Assembly: GCA_021827995.1 (NCBI GenBank)
Contig: JAKATK010000003.1
Coordinates: forward strand, 39,623-103,622
Source of the DNA: Microcaldota archaeon
GTDB taxonomy: Archaea > Micrarchaeota > Micrarchaeia > Micrarchaeales > Micrarchaeaceae
Direction of reading: 5' to 3'
Length of the DNA stretch: 64,000 nt
Position numbers and translations under genes: made by a program
Notes under the pieces: model-generated
What the model saw: only the letters and a program-made list of their open reading frames with translations
What the model was told of the DNA's origin: nothing
The model's database searches: none
Part shown: one piece after another, positions 51,471 to 59,564 of the stretch
Layout: each line of letters begins with the position of its first letter
How positions within the stretch are numbered: the stretch's first letter is position 1

Positions 51471-52988
51471 CTATCTCAAGCGGCCTATCCTACCCTCGGC
51501 GGCCTCGAGCACCGCGCCGGACTTCACAAGCTTGGCCAGCCTCTCGATATCTGGATATAGCGGCCTGTCCTTGTCGAGGAACTTAACGTGATCCCTTACC
51601 AACGCATGTGCTGCCGCTACGCCAGCGCCTGGCTTGCCTCCGCGCAGGTCGAGCGCCTGGGCCGCTGCCATGAGCTCTATGGCCACCACTGCCGCAGTAT
51701 TATCGATTATCTTCCTGGCCTTGATGGCCGTGTTGGTGCCCATCGAAACGAAGTCCTCCTGGTCCGCAGCGGCCGGTATGGAGCCCACCGCCGTGGGCGT
51801 CGAGAGCATCCTGTTCTCAGTGACCAGCGAACCGGCGGTGTACTGCGGGATCATCATGCCGGTGTATATGCCGGCGCCGTTTATCAGGAAGGCCGGCAGA
51901 CCTGCGCTGAGGTTCTGGTTCTCCAGCCTGTTGAGACGCCTCTCAGACAGCACAGAGAGCGTCGTTATCGACGTGCACAGCATCTCCAGGGGCAGCGCCA
52001 CCGGCGTGCCCTGGAAGTTCGCTCCTGCTATGTACCTGCCGCCGTGCTCGTTGGGTATGAAGAGCGGGTTGTCAGCTCCAGCGTTCAGCTCTATCTCTAC
52101 CTGCTTCCTGATCCACTTGAGCGCGTCCTTGACCGCGCCGATGACCTGCGGCGTGGACCTTATGCTGTAGGCGTCCTGGACCCTCTCCTGCTTGACGAGT
52201 ATTTCTGAGCCGTTTATGAGCCTCCTGATGTTGTCAGCGCACTCGATGCCGCCATCGAAGCCGCGCAGGCTCAGCAGCTCGTGGTCGAAGGCGGCCGTGA
52301 CCGCCCTGAGCGCCTCGAACGACATCGCAGCCGTTACCTCAGCGGTCTTCACGAGCACGTCGGCGTCATGCACCTCAAGCGCTCCGAGCCCTGCTATGAG
52401 GTTCGACCCGTTTATCATGGCCAGGCCGTCCCTTATCGCGTAGCTGATAGGTTCCAATCCAGCCCTGGCTAGCGCCTCCCTGCCGGGTAGCCTCTCGCCA
52501 CGATAGAATGCCTCGCCCTCACCGATCGGCACAAGCATCGCCTGCGCCTGCGGCGCTAGGTCGCCACAGGCCCCCACAGATGCAGGGTACATGACAGGCG
52601 TCACGCCGCGGTTCAGCATATCGGCAACGAACTCGACCACTTCCAGCCTGACGCCTGAGACGCCCTTGCTCAGCACGTTCAGCCTGGACGCGATTGTTGC
52701 GCGGACCACATCGTCGCTGAGTGGATCGCCATAGCCGCCTGCATGGCTGTAGATGATGTACCTGGAGAACTCCTTCGCCTGCTCCGGTGTCAGAATCACC
52801 CGCGCAAGCTCCCCTATACCAGTGGTGGTGCCGTACGCTACTTCCTTGTTCTTGAACATCCTCTCCACGATCTTCCTGCTTTCCACGATGCCTGCCTTGG
52901 ATTTTTCTGAGATAATAATCCTAGACTTGCCCCTCGCAATCTCGACAAGCTTCTCTATCGTGAGCGTCTTGCCATCAAGTTCGACCAT
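51471..52988 (-). CDS. hutH: Aromatic amino-acid ammonia-lyase, histidine ammonia-lyase-like, with Ala-Cys-Gly at the MIO site
   Basis: The 505-residue protein of the MIO superfamily has the catalytic Tyr loop YGTTTGIGEL, and SHAGGYGDPLSDD carries the His typical of HAL/TAL. SIRSTPQV, ADNPLF and ADQEDFVSMG are family sites. The prosthetic-group tripeptide is Ala-Cys-Gly (SVGACGDLAPQAQ) instead of Ala-Ser-Gly. HAL converts histidine to urocanate and ammonia. No other hut gene is near, and some pocket residues differ (GSN for GTQ, NFQG for NFHG), so the substrate is open. Confidence 0.85.
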   Translation of the reverse strand: MVELDGKTLTIEKLVEIARGKSRIIISEKSKAGIVESRKIVERMFKNKEVAYGTTTGIGELARVILTPEQAKEFSRYIIYSHAGGYGDPLSDDVVRATIASRLNVLSKGVSGVRLEVVEFVADMLNRGVTPVMYPASVGACGDLAPQAQAMLVPIGEGEAFYRGERLPGREALARAGLEPISYAIRDGLAMINGSNLIAGLGALEVHDADVLVKTAEVTAAMSFEALRAVTAAFDHELLSLRGFDGGIECADNIRRLINGSEILVKQERVQDAYSIRSTPQVIGAVKDALKWIRKQVEIELNAGADNPLFIPNEHGGRYIAGANFQGTPVALPLEMLCTSITTLSVLSERRLNRLENQNLSAGLPAFLINGAGIYTGMMIPQYTAGSLVTENRMLSTPTAVGSIPAAADQEDFVSMGTNTAIKARKIIDNTAAVVAIELMAAAQALDLRGGKPGAGVAAAHALVRDHVKFLDKDRPLYPDIERLAKLVKSGAVLEAAEGRIGRLR

Positions 52989-53062
52989 TACGCCACCGTT
53001 ATTTCTCAGCCGTACAGCTCTTTAATATATTAACTTACAGGTTAAGCGATCATATACTTGGT

Positions 53063-53406
53063 ATGTCGATCCATTCGATAAACATAACAACGCCAGATGT
53101 CGATAATGTAGTGTCGCTCATTAATATGAGTTTTGGCCGGCAGCATCCGCGTGCTGCAAAAGGCGGAGAATGGATACCATCCCCTCTATGGAATGTTCGG
53201 CACTGTGCAGGCTAGGCAGGAGGGACTTTCTAGTGTAAGCGAACCTTCTCTCCTACAACAGACTGAACGAATCGGTGTCTGTGCACCAGATACCGCCAAA
53301 GTATCCTTCGAATTTGTTCGAGATTCTGGGCATGACCAAGGTGCCGATGGGAAAGTACCAGTACAGCTACCAATCGTTCTATGGCAAGTCTGAAGGCAAC
53401 GTTTAA
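53063..53406 (+). pseudogene. Relic of a small gene
   Basis: Frame one starts MSIHSINITTPDVDNVVSLI, then NMSFGRQ. A second frame has GYHPLYGMFGTVQARQEGLS. A third reads RLNESVSVHQIPPKYPSNLF, then EILGMTKVPMGKYQYSYQSF and stop at 53406. The pieces are collinear and protein-like but lie in three frames. No family can be named. It fills most of the 460-base gap between hutH and the next gene. Confidence 0.45.
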
Positions 53407-53485
53407 AGAGCTACTGCGCCCTAATAAATCTGGGTTTCCAGAAGCTTTCCGGAGGTCGGTGCACACTGTGTAGTGGAGAGATGGG

Positions 53486-54343
53486 ATGGCAACAAAAGCA
53501 GCGGATAGGGGAGTAAGAACGAGCTTGGCCGAGAACCGTGCCGTGGTCGCGGCAGAGACCATCACAAAAAACGAAAGCCAAGAGGTTGAAGCGTACAAGA
53601 CAAAGCTAAGGGACTCACGCGCCAAAGAAGAGAAGACCGTGAAGGCTGCAGGCGCATCAAAGGCCGCGTGGCAGGAGGCGGCCAGCACAAGCGACCATGC
53701 CATAGACAGAGTAAATAGCATAAGGCGCGACGCGAGCAAGACCATCGAATCGCCAAAAAAGAATAACAATGGACCGGAAGAGGATACGCGACATTCAGGA
53801 CTGGTATTGACATTGAAGGCCCTGAAGGTCCCCATGGCAATCTGTACCATGGCCCTAGCAGCCGACAGGGTGCTGACGTACATCGCGTTGGGCAGCGGGT
53901 TTGCAGAAGTGAATCCATTGGTCGCGGGGGCGGTATCAACCCTCGGCCTGACTGGCGGCCTAGTGTTCAGCGGCGCGATTGTGATCGGCGCCGTGCTTGC
54001 AGCAAGCTTCTTGATAGAACGCTATCCGCCGCTTAAGGACAGGATAAAAAGGAATTCTGTGGCGCGGGCCCTCTTTTACGGCATCGCCGGAACAGAATCC
54101 ATAGGTTCCATAAACAACGCTATGACTCTAGCGCATCTTTATCCGGCGTTCAACCTGCTCGGTATACTGGGACCATCTGCCACGATCGCAGTGCTCGGTG
54201 CAACAATGTTCTTGCCTGTCATCATATCGGTAGCACGCCAGCTCTTGAATAGCCGCAAAGAATCGAGAGGTCCGAAGGAGTACCACGACAACAGGCTGCT
54301 GGATGCCGTTGGAAATCCTGCCGCAACCTCTTTGCAGGTCTAA
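53486..54343 (+). CDS. Coiled-coil plus DUF5658-like membrane protein
   Basis: The 285-residue protein has about 110 hydrophilic, Lys/Glu/Ala-rich N-terminal residues likely to form a coiled coil (TKNESQEVEAYKTKLRDSRA). Four hydrophobic helices follow. DRVLTYIALGSGFAEVNPLV matches the DUF5658 pattern, in which a helix with T-Y is followed by E-x-N-P. The fusion of a long soluble helix to this small membrane domain is unusual. It stands between a relic gene and the DUF6745 operon and could be part of the accessory region. Confidence 0.65.
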   Translation: MATKAADRGVRTSLAENRAVVAAETITKNESQEVEAYKTKLRDSRAKEEKTVKAAGASKAAWQEAASTSDHAIDRVNSIRRDASKTIESPKKNNNGPEEDTRHSGLVLTLKALKVPMAICTMALAADRVLTYIALGSGFAEVNPLVAGAVSTLGLTGGLVFSGAIVIGAVLAASFLIERYPPLKDRIKRNSVARALFYGIAGTESIGSINNAMTLAHLYPAFNLLGILGPSATIAVLGATMFLPVIISVARQLLNSRKESRGPKEYHDNRLLDAVGNPAATSLQV

Positions 54344-54576
54344 GGGCCATCAGGTAAGGTAACACTGGTTTGGAAACCAAGCCAGCCGCGCCCCAAGCGG
54401 CTCCTCTTGCTGGCCTAGGCGCCCTCGCGGTACCGTGCCGTTTCAGTCGTACGAAAGCGCTAGTAGGTGATACGCGTCAAGTGCGTCTAGTTTGTTCGAT
54501 TATGTACCCCCATGGGCCGTAAAAATATTCAAAATGCGGCCCATGGCAGGTTGGCCGCCAGCGCCCGCATGTAGGC

Positions 54577-54714
54577 TCAGTCGCACTCGGCCGTGTCTGG
54601 CACCTTGAGGTGCTTCGCTCCTATGCTGGAGGCCTTCTTCAGGTTGATTTTCGCGCTGCCCTTTTTCTCTACACTGTTCCTCTGCTCTTCCACTTCCATT
54701 TGCGTTTCTTCCAT
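54577..54714 (-). CDS. Small charged protein, 45 residues
   Basis: ATG 54714 is preceded by GGGTGA seven bases upstream. The product starts METQ-like (MEETQMEVEEQRNSVEKKGS) and continues AKINLKKASSIGAKHLKVPD before a short acidic end. It is hydrophilic, with an acidic N-terminal helix and a basic middle. It is the last gene of the minus-strand operon that starts at 58114. No family is recognised; the ribosome-binding site and codon use support it. Confidence 0.5.
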   Translation of the reverse strand: MEETQMEVEEQRNSVEKKGSAKINLKKASSIGAKHLKVPDTAECD

Positions 54715-54791
54715 GGTTTTCACCCATTATCATACGTCCAAGCCCGGCTATGCCATGCATGCTGGCCACTGCGCTGCCTTCTTGCCACGAG

Positions 54792-55991
54792 TCACGCTAT
54801 CATCTCAGCATGCCGGAAAAGCCTCGGCAAGTTATGCTCATTGTTACCGTGTCCAAAATGCCGCCACAGGATATCGCGTTCGCCCGCAAGGGCCCACGGC
54901 TCGTGCCTAGTCTGGGCAAGCTCGTTCCTATCGCGATCGGAATCGTAGCGGTTGAGCAAGCCGAAAGAGATTTTCGAAGGCTTCGTTATCATCAACTCCC
55001 TCTTGCCGTGCTCCCTGTGCCTCAGCGTTATCACTGACGGCCTGAGAACGAGGAACAGCTGCTGGCGGATATATGGCTCGCCGTAATGTGTACCGGTGAG
55101 CGTCACTGTGTGGTGGCCCAGCCTGAAGGTGTACCTGTGCTCTGCGCGCGCGACACCGGCATATATGCGGCTAATTATTCGCTCGCGCCTTTTATTTAGC
55201 AGATCCAGCTCCCTTGTGCACCTTATATTGGACACCAGGTTGCACACGGCACTGTAAATGTCGTTGCAGTCCACCTCCCTGCCATGGTTGTCCCGAAGCC
55301 ACTTGGCCTGGTTATGCATCCCGTTTTCTGTGAACAGCCTTTCCAAGTAGTCAAAATCCTGGTCACTCAGCCTCGTGTTCCCCGCCATCGCCGATTCCGA
55401 TATCCGTTGCAGCCGCCAATACTCCATCAAGCGCCCTGATCCGGATAAGATGATTTGCCTTCTTAGCGCTGCGAGCACCCTGCCCTCAAGGAGTTCCTCT
55501 GGCGTATCCGCCTGCCCAAGGATTGCCATCGTCAGGTCGCCCTGCACCCTTATTACCTTGTACGGCTCCATGCACTCGGTGTCAAAACCCATTGCAGCCC
55601 TGACTGCAGCGTCGGTGCCAAGCCGCATACGGTCGTCTGATGGCAGCCTGTGGCAGAACAGCCTGCCCTTGGTATCGTCCACTCCAACTATGAAGTAAGA
55701 GAAGGAGCGGTCCGCATTGAGCGACGATATCACCAGATAACTCTTGGTCATCGTCACGTCTGTCATAGCCGATGCAATTGCTGCCATCCTGAACTCGGCA
55801 TAATGGTCTGCGTTCATTGCACGCTTCTTGAAAAAGTCCTGCGCCGCAGGGTTCCTGGCCTTTGCTAGTTTGTACAGCGCGTGCAGGTCCCCGAATCCGG
55901 CTGCTACAGCATCCTCCATGACTGGCAAGACGCCATGCCGATCCCTCCCGTGATCAGCCGCCTCCACGGCGACAACATTTTTGTTTGTCAT
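54792..55991 (-). CDS. Unknown protein of the DUF6745-linked operon, 399 residues
   Basis: I do not recognise the family. The protein is soluble, alpha/beta, with SYLVISSLNADRSFSYFIVG, VDDTKGRLFCHRLP and YKVIRVQGDLTMAILGQ in the first half. A helical, Arg-rich second half (LDLLNKRRERIISRIYAGVA) follows, then strands with YTFRLGHHTVTLTGTHYGEP. The ATG at 55991 has AGGTGTT just upstream. It lies 20 nt after the one-helix membrane gene. The first half hints at recognition of a modified protein or nucleic acid, but no catalytic motif is visible. Confidence 0.7.
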   Translation of the reverse strand: MTNKNVVAVEAADHGRDRHGVLPVMEDAVAAGFGDLHALYKLAKARNPAAQDFFKKRAMNADHYAEFRMAAIASAMTDVTMTKSYLVISSLNADRSFSYFIVGVDDTKGRLFCHRLPSDDRMRLGTDAAVRAAMGFDTECMEPYKVIRVQGDLTMAILGQADTPEELLEGRVLAALRRQIILSGSGRLMEYWRLQRISESAMAGNTRLSDQDFDYLERLFTENGMHNQAKWLRDNHGREVDCNDIYSAVCNLVSNIRCTRELDLLNKRRERIISRIYAGVARAEHRYTFRLGHHTVTLTGTHYGEPYIRQQLFLVLRPSVITLRHREHGKRELMITKPSKISFGLLNRYDSDRDRNELAQTRHEPWALAGERDILWRHFGHGNNEHNLPRLFRHAEMIA

Positions 55992-56011
55992 ACCAACACC
56001 TACTCAATAGC

Positions 56012-56347
56012 TCACTGATCCAAATCTTGCGTATCCGTATCCGTGCCTGACTGTATGTAGATAACAACTGGACGGCAGTGCGCGCCGTAGTCGTCGCAGC
56101 GCTCCGGTTCGCCTCTATCGGCACCCCCCTCACCCTTCTCGTTGGACCCGGAGAGAATGTTCAAGAATATGTACAAGAACACAGCCGCGAGCACGATAAC
56201 GGCTTTAGCAGCCACATACAACGTGAGCATTATGATCCTGTACAACGCTTCTTCCCGTTGCGTAAGCCCATTTGGCCGCTCCGCATAGACGATTTCGTCA
56301 GCCTCCACGGTTCGGTCCGCCCCACCAGCATCGTCGTATTTGCCCAT
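56012..56347 (-). CDS. Single-pass membrane protein of the DUF6745-linked operon
   Basis: The 111-residue product has an acidic N-terminal half (GADRTVEADEIVYAERPNGL). One strong transmembrane helix (AAKAVIVLAAVFLYIFLNIL) follows, then a hydrophilic C terminus with two cysteines (CDDYGAHC). GGTGAT precedes the ATG. No known family. In an operon with a putative sensor-controlled system it could be a membrane effector or anchor; this is inference only. Confidence 0.65.
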   Translation of the reverse strand: MGKYDDAGGADRTVEADEIVYAERPNGLTQREEALYRIIMLTLYVAAKAVIVLAAVFLYIFLNILSGSNEKGEGGADRGEPERCDDYGAHCRPVVIYIQSGTDTDTQDLDQ

Positions 56348-56365
56348 CGAATCACCAGCATCCGG

Positions 56366-56557
56366 CTAGCACATCACTCGCAATACCGTCGCTGCATCGC
56401 CATCTTCTCCAACAGTCGCCAGTTCCAAAAATGTTCTAGTGTACATCAAACCACCATCAGCATGTATCGCCCACAGGCAGCCAGTCTCCGGAACACGCGG
56501 CCGATGCCAGTCGATTTAACCACCATTTTCATGCAGTACCAAAATCCACCAGCCCAT
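56366..56557 (-). other. Three overlapping micro-ORFs between operon genes
   Basis: On the minus strand ATG 56557 (13 codons, MGWWILVLHENGG) overlaps the DUF6745 stop in TGATG. ATG 56532 opens 28 codons (MKMVVKSTGIGRVFRRLAAC). ATG 56446 overlaps that stop, again in TGATG, and opens 26 codons (MYTRTFLELATVGEDGDAAT). They may be translated small proteins, translational couplers or chance. The 200-base gap holds no larger gene. Confidence 0.25.
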
Positions 56558-57801
56558 CAAGCCTCAGTCACTGGCGCATACTCGTCCTCGGCCATGCCAA
56601 AGGTCCATGCTATCGCGCCTTTGCATGTGCGCGTCATAGGGTCCATCGGATTTACCCTAAGCACGCTAGTCTTCATGGTTGTTGGGCACTGGACCCTCAC
56701 GAATCTGGCTGCCAGTGGCACGGCCCTTCCGGCTCTCTCGCTGTAGGCCATATCATCGCCAAGACGCGCCTCGATGAGCTGGTAAGTCAGCGGCTCTCCC
56801 ATACTGTTCTTCGTGTGCGTCTCGTCCAGGACTACGTAACCAACCTGCTTCAGCACCCTCTCCCAGCCAATGTACCGCATGGCCACACTGATTGTGGTGC
56901 GATCCTTGAGCGCCATAACCTCCTGCGCTGTTGCAGAGCGTTCCCTGAACACCTTCTTCCACATACCCTCGTCGAACGGCACGCCGTGTACGCGGTACTG
57001 CTTCCTGCCATCGCCCCACATCAGTGCCGGGCCCTCTACCGATTGCAGCCTGTTTCGGTCGTCGAACAGCGCTACGGTGGGCGCCCTGCACGCCACTACC
57101 GCAGACTGCAGGAACAGCACGGACCACAGGTCGGCCTCGAACAGCCTTAGGTATGACCCCAACCCAGAGGTGGAGACGTTGAGCTTCGGCAGCACCTCGT
57201 TTTCAGGATCGACTAGGCTAATCACTCTGCGCAGCAACTTTATGCTGGCGACATCCAACATGCTGAGCGGTGCGTAACCCGAGCCTGCCATGAAATACCG
57301 CATGCCATTGTCATGCACATATTTCCGCACGTCGCGTTCCACTATCTGCCCGATAATTTTGGCAAGCACGTTGTGCCGCAACTCTTCTGCTAGCTTCTGG
57401 ATCACGCGCCTGCCGCCGCACAGAAGGTAGAGCGCTCCAAGATAGTCCGCATATCCGCGCAGGTACGCAAGCCCACCATCGTATTCCTGCGGGAATGCGT
57501 AATCAACGTCGCTCAGGTTGGTTATGCTCGTTGGCAGTAGCTCGCGCCTCCAGAGCTCATCCAACCTGTCCTGCATCTGATATGGGCTGTCGCACATGAT
57601 GACGGCAGGCTGCACCACCTTTTCGTAGCCAAAGGCGGCACGAGATCCCGCATCTGGGCGCGCCTGGTAAAGATCAGTCACGCACTGCATTATCTCGTAG
57701 TCGTGCAACCGCTTTCCGCGGCAGCTCTGACTACTGTAGGACCTCGCTACCTCCGCTGCAAGCGCGTTGACCTCCTCTTCTGATAGCTTCCTGGCCGCCA
57801 T
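56557..57801 (-). CDS. DUF6745-like protein, core of the candidate accessory system
   Basis: The 414-residue product starts at ATG 57801. The N-terminal 200 residues are helical and contain RDVRKYVHDNGMRYFMAGSG. The C-terminal half has the DUF6745 pattern: VEGPALMWGDGRKQYRVHGV, then MRYIGWERVLKQVGYVVLDE. FVRVQCPTTMKTSVLRVNPM, with the final AIAWTFGMAEDEYAP, completes it. DUF6745 proteins occur patchily in bacteria with unknown function; the identification is from remembered family patterns. It sits 19 nt after the 97-residue gene in the same operon. Confidence 0.7.
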   Translation of the reverse strand: MAARKLSEEEVNALAAEVARSYSSQSCRGKRLHDYEIMQCVTDLYQARPDAGSRAAFGYEKVVQPAVIMCDSPYQMQDRLDELWRRELLPTSITNLSDVDYAFPQEYDGGLAYLRGYADYLGALYLLCGGRRVIQKLAEELRHNVLAKIIGQIVERDVRKYVHDNGMRYFMAGSGYAPLSMLDVASIKLLRRVISLVDPENEVLPKLNVSTSGLGSYLRLFEADLWSVLFLQSAVVACRAPTVALFDDRNRLQSVEGPALMWGDGRKQYRVHGVPFDEGMWKKVFRERSATAQEVMALKDRTTISVAMRYIGWERVLKQVGYVVLDETHTKNSMGEPLTYQLIEARLGDDMAYSERAGRAVPLAARFVRVQCPTTMKTSVLRVNPMDPMTRTCKGAIAWTFGMAEDEYAPVTEA

Positions 57802-57820
57802 TCGAATCACACCGGTGCAG

Positions 57821-58114
57821 CTAGTCCCCTGCAGCCTCCCTGCTCCCTGGCAAGTACTCCTGCTGCAGCACGACCTCGTAGGTGCCCTGCGGGATGACCA
57901 TCTCGCCGTGCTCCTCGTGGACCAGCCTGCCCTCCCTCTCTACCTGCACTACCTGCATGCCATCCTCGGTCACGTACACCTTCGCGCCCTCGATCCTGTG
58001 GCTGTGTCCCGTGGCCTCGCCCCTAGCCAGCACGTTGTCCTTCTCCTTCAGCCCGGCCAGCGGTATCTCCTTGGCCACCAGCAGCACGTCGCCCTGCCTG
58101 TACATCGTTGCCAT
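57821..58114 (-). CDS. Small beta-rich protein (MYRQGDVLLV family), DUF6745 partner
   Basis: The 97-residue product has the pattern MYRQGDVLLVAKEIPLAG, LARGEATGHSHRIEG, LVHEEHGEMVIPQGTYEVVL and QQEYLPG. Its two conserved His clusters (TGHSH and HEEHGE) could bind metal in a cupin-like fold. I recall similar proteins encoded beside DUF6745 in bacteria. GGTGG lies just before ATG 58114. It is the first gene of the minus operon and diverges from the CARF-HTH regulator. Confidence 0.72.
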   Translation of the reverse strand: MATMYRQGDVLLVAKEIPLAGLKEKDNVLARGEATGHSHRIEGAKVYVTEDGMQVVQVEREGRLVHEEHGEMVIPQGTYEVVLQQEYLPGSREAAGD

Positions 58115-58141
58115 TTTTCCACCATTTTATCGCGATCTGGA

Positions 58142-58183
58142 GTATCATATAAAATTATACTGTATCATATATTTACATACAGT
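58142..58183. promoter_or_regulatory. Divergent promoter with direct and inverted repeats
   Basis: GTATCATATA occurs at 58142-58151 and 58162-58171, exactly 20 bp apart. ACTGTAT (58159-58165) and ATACAGT (58177-58183) form a perfect inverted repeat with an 11-nt spacer. On the minus strand TTTTATATGA within the first repeat is the likely TATA box of the 58114 operon. For the plus gene GATATTTAAG (58203-58212) lies about 30 nt before ATG 58238. These repeats are good candidates for the binding site of the adjacent regulator. Confidence 0.6.
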
Positions 58184-58237
58184 TAAGTTTTTTATTGACT
58201 AGGTGATATTTAAGCTTTACTGTTCAGAATAGCTACT

Positions 58238-58837
58238 ATGGAAAAAACAGCCACGCTCATCGCGACTTTCTGGAACGTGAAGCCGTTCCTGCCCGCTGTT
58301 CTGAAGTTCGCGCCCAGGAAGGTCATACTACTGATTGCAGGGCCCGACGACAAGAGCATGGAGGCCAACCTCGACGCGGTCAGGACCACGTTCAAGGACA
58401 CGTTCGCTCTCGAAAAGGTGAGGATGCCGATGGACGACATCTATGAGCAGGCGAAGAAGACAGTAGAGTTGATAGACAGGGAGGCCACCCCAGAAAATCT
58501 TGTCGTTGTGAGCGTGGGTGGCGGCTGGAAAACGCTCACCAACGGCGTCCTCTACGGTTGCTACGCGAGGCCGCAGAGGGTGTACCGGATAGTCAGCAAC
58601 ACGAAGAACCTGGACGGCGTGATAGAGCTGCCCAGGCTGAGCTACAACCTCACGCCTGCGAAGAAGGCCATCCTGATGAAGGTGGCTGGCAGGGGGAGCA
58701 AGTCGATAGCAGAGATAGCGAGCGAGCTGCACAGATCGAGGGCTATGACGTACGCATACCTGAGGGAGATGCGGGACGATGGCTATGTCGACGAGAGCTT
58801 CGCGGTGACCGATGCGGGGAAGCTGGCGCTGCTGTAG
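58238..58837 (+). CDS. csa3: CARF-HTH transcriptional regulator (Csa3-like)
   Basis: The 199-residue protein has a Rossmann-like CARF domain (residues 1-130) with FAPRKVILLIAGPDDKSMEA. The ligand-loop segment VVVSVGGGWKTLTNGVLYGC lies near residue 85. A winged HTH follows (KSIAEIASELHRSRAMTYAY and LREMRDDGYV). Csa3-type CARF-HTH proteins sense cyclic oligoadenylates made during type III CRISPR response and switch on cas or defence genes. Here it is divergent from the DUF6745 operon, and no CRISPR component is in the window. The message appears leaderless. Confidence 0.85.
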   Translation: MEKTATLIATFWNVKPFLPAVLKFAPRKVILLIAGPDDKSMEANLDAVRTTFKDTFALEKVRMPMDDIYEQAKKTVELIDREATPENLVVVSVGGGWKTLTNGVLYGCYARPQRVYRIVSNTKNLDGVIELPRLSYNLTPAKKAILMKVAGRGSKSIAEIASELHRSRAMTYAYLREMRDDGYVDESFAVTDAGKLALL

Positions 58838-58919
58838 GATATGCCATTATGATAGCCTGCCGGTTGGTCTTCGGCGCACGCGTCGGCTAGCGTGTCGAAA
58901 TGATCACATCTATCGGGTT

Positions 58920-59150
58920 TTAATTGGCTGGGGTAGAATGTCGTATAGCCGCTCGCTGCCCCCTTCGGCTCAGGAAGTGGTGGTGCAGGTGCGCCGCTAT
59001 CGTCGCTATCACAAAAAGGATCCACACAGCTCCTACAAAACCTTCTAGAACCGGTGCCTTCACGTACAATAGTGGACCAATCGGGAACAGCCACAGGACA
59101 AGGAACGCAGCAACCCATTTCGACCGCAGCCAGTCAAACACCATTATCAC
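58920..59150 (-). CDS. Two-helix membrane protein antisense to repeat unit 1
   Basis: The 76-residue frame has two hydrophobic helices (KWVAAFLVLWLFPIGPLLYV and AVWILFVIATIAAHLHHHFL) with a variable connecting loop and a basic tail. AGGTGATA precedes the start (ATG or the next GTG, giving VFDWLRSKW). The same ORF is present in the other two units. It lies opposite the virus-like frame, so one of the two may be accidental. Confidence 0.4.
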   Translation of the reverse strand: MIMVFDWLRSKWVAAFLVLWLFPIGPLLYVKAPVLEGFVGAVWILFVIATIAAHLHHHFLSRRGQRAAIRHSTPAN

Positions 59151-59564
59151 CTACGCAACGGATGCAGAATATTGAACAGCAATTCGTCGATGATATATAC
59201 CGGAACGAGTTATATAAGACTAACCAAATGTTAACCCAATTCCCAGATCTTACCGATATGGCGGCCGCATCTGCCAACTTGTATACCAATCATTCTTCGT
59301 CTTCAGCTACAATGGTAGCATATTACAACGAACTTATGAGTGACAACACCAACGTAACGAATTCATCGCAATTCGCTTCCGCGTCAACGGTAACGCAACC
59401 TTACGGCAATGTACCATATTTCACGGTAACTACATCACCTGGCGCGCCGTTCCAATCGAATTCGCAATCGGTCTACATGGGCCCAAATTATCCTGTGCCG
59501 GTCAGCGGACCTAGTCTTTACCAACAGTATATCGCGCCCGCAGCCGCAGCCGTCGGTTCCGGTC

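Noticed and set aside
58238..58837. Part of a CRISPR-Cas locus
   Set aside because: The CARF-HTH protein is Csa3-like, but no cas gene or repeat array is visible within the window, so a CRISPR link is not claimed.
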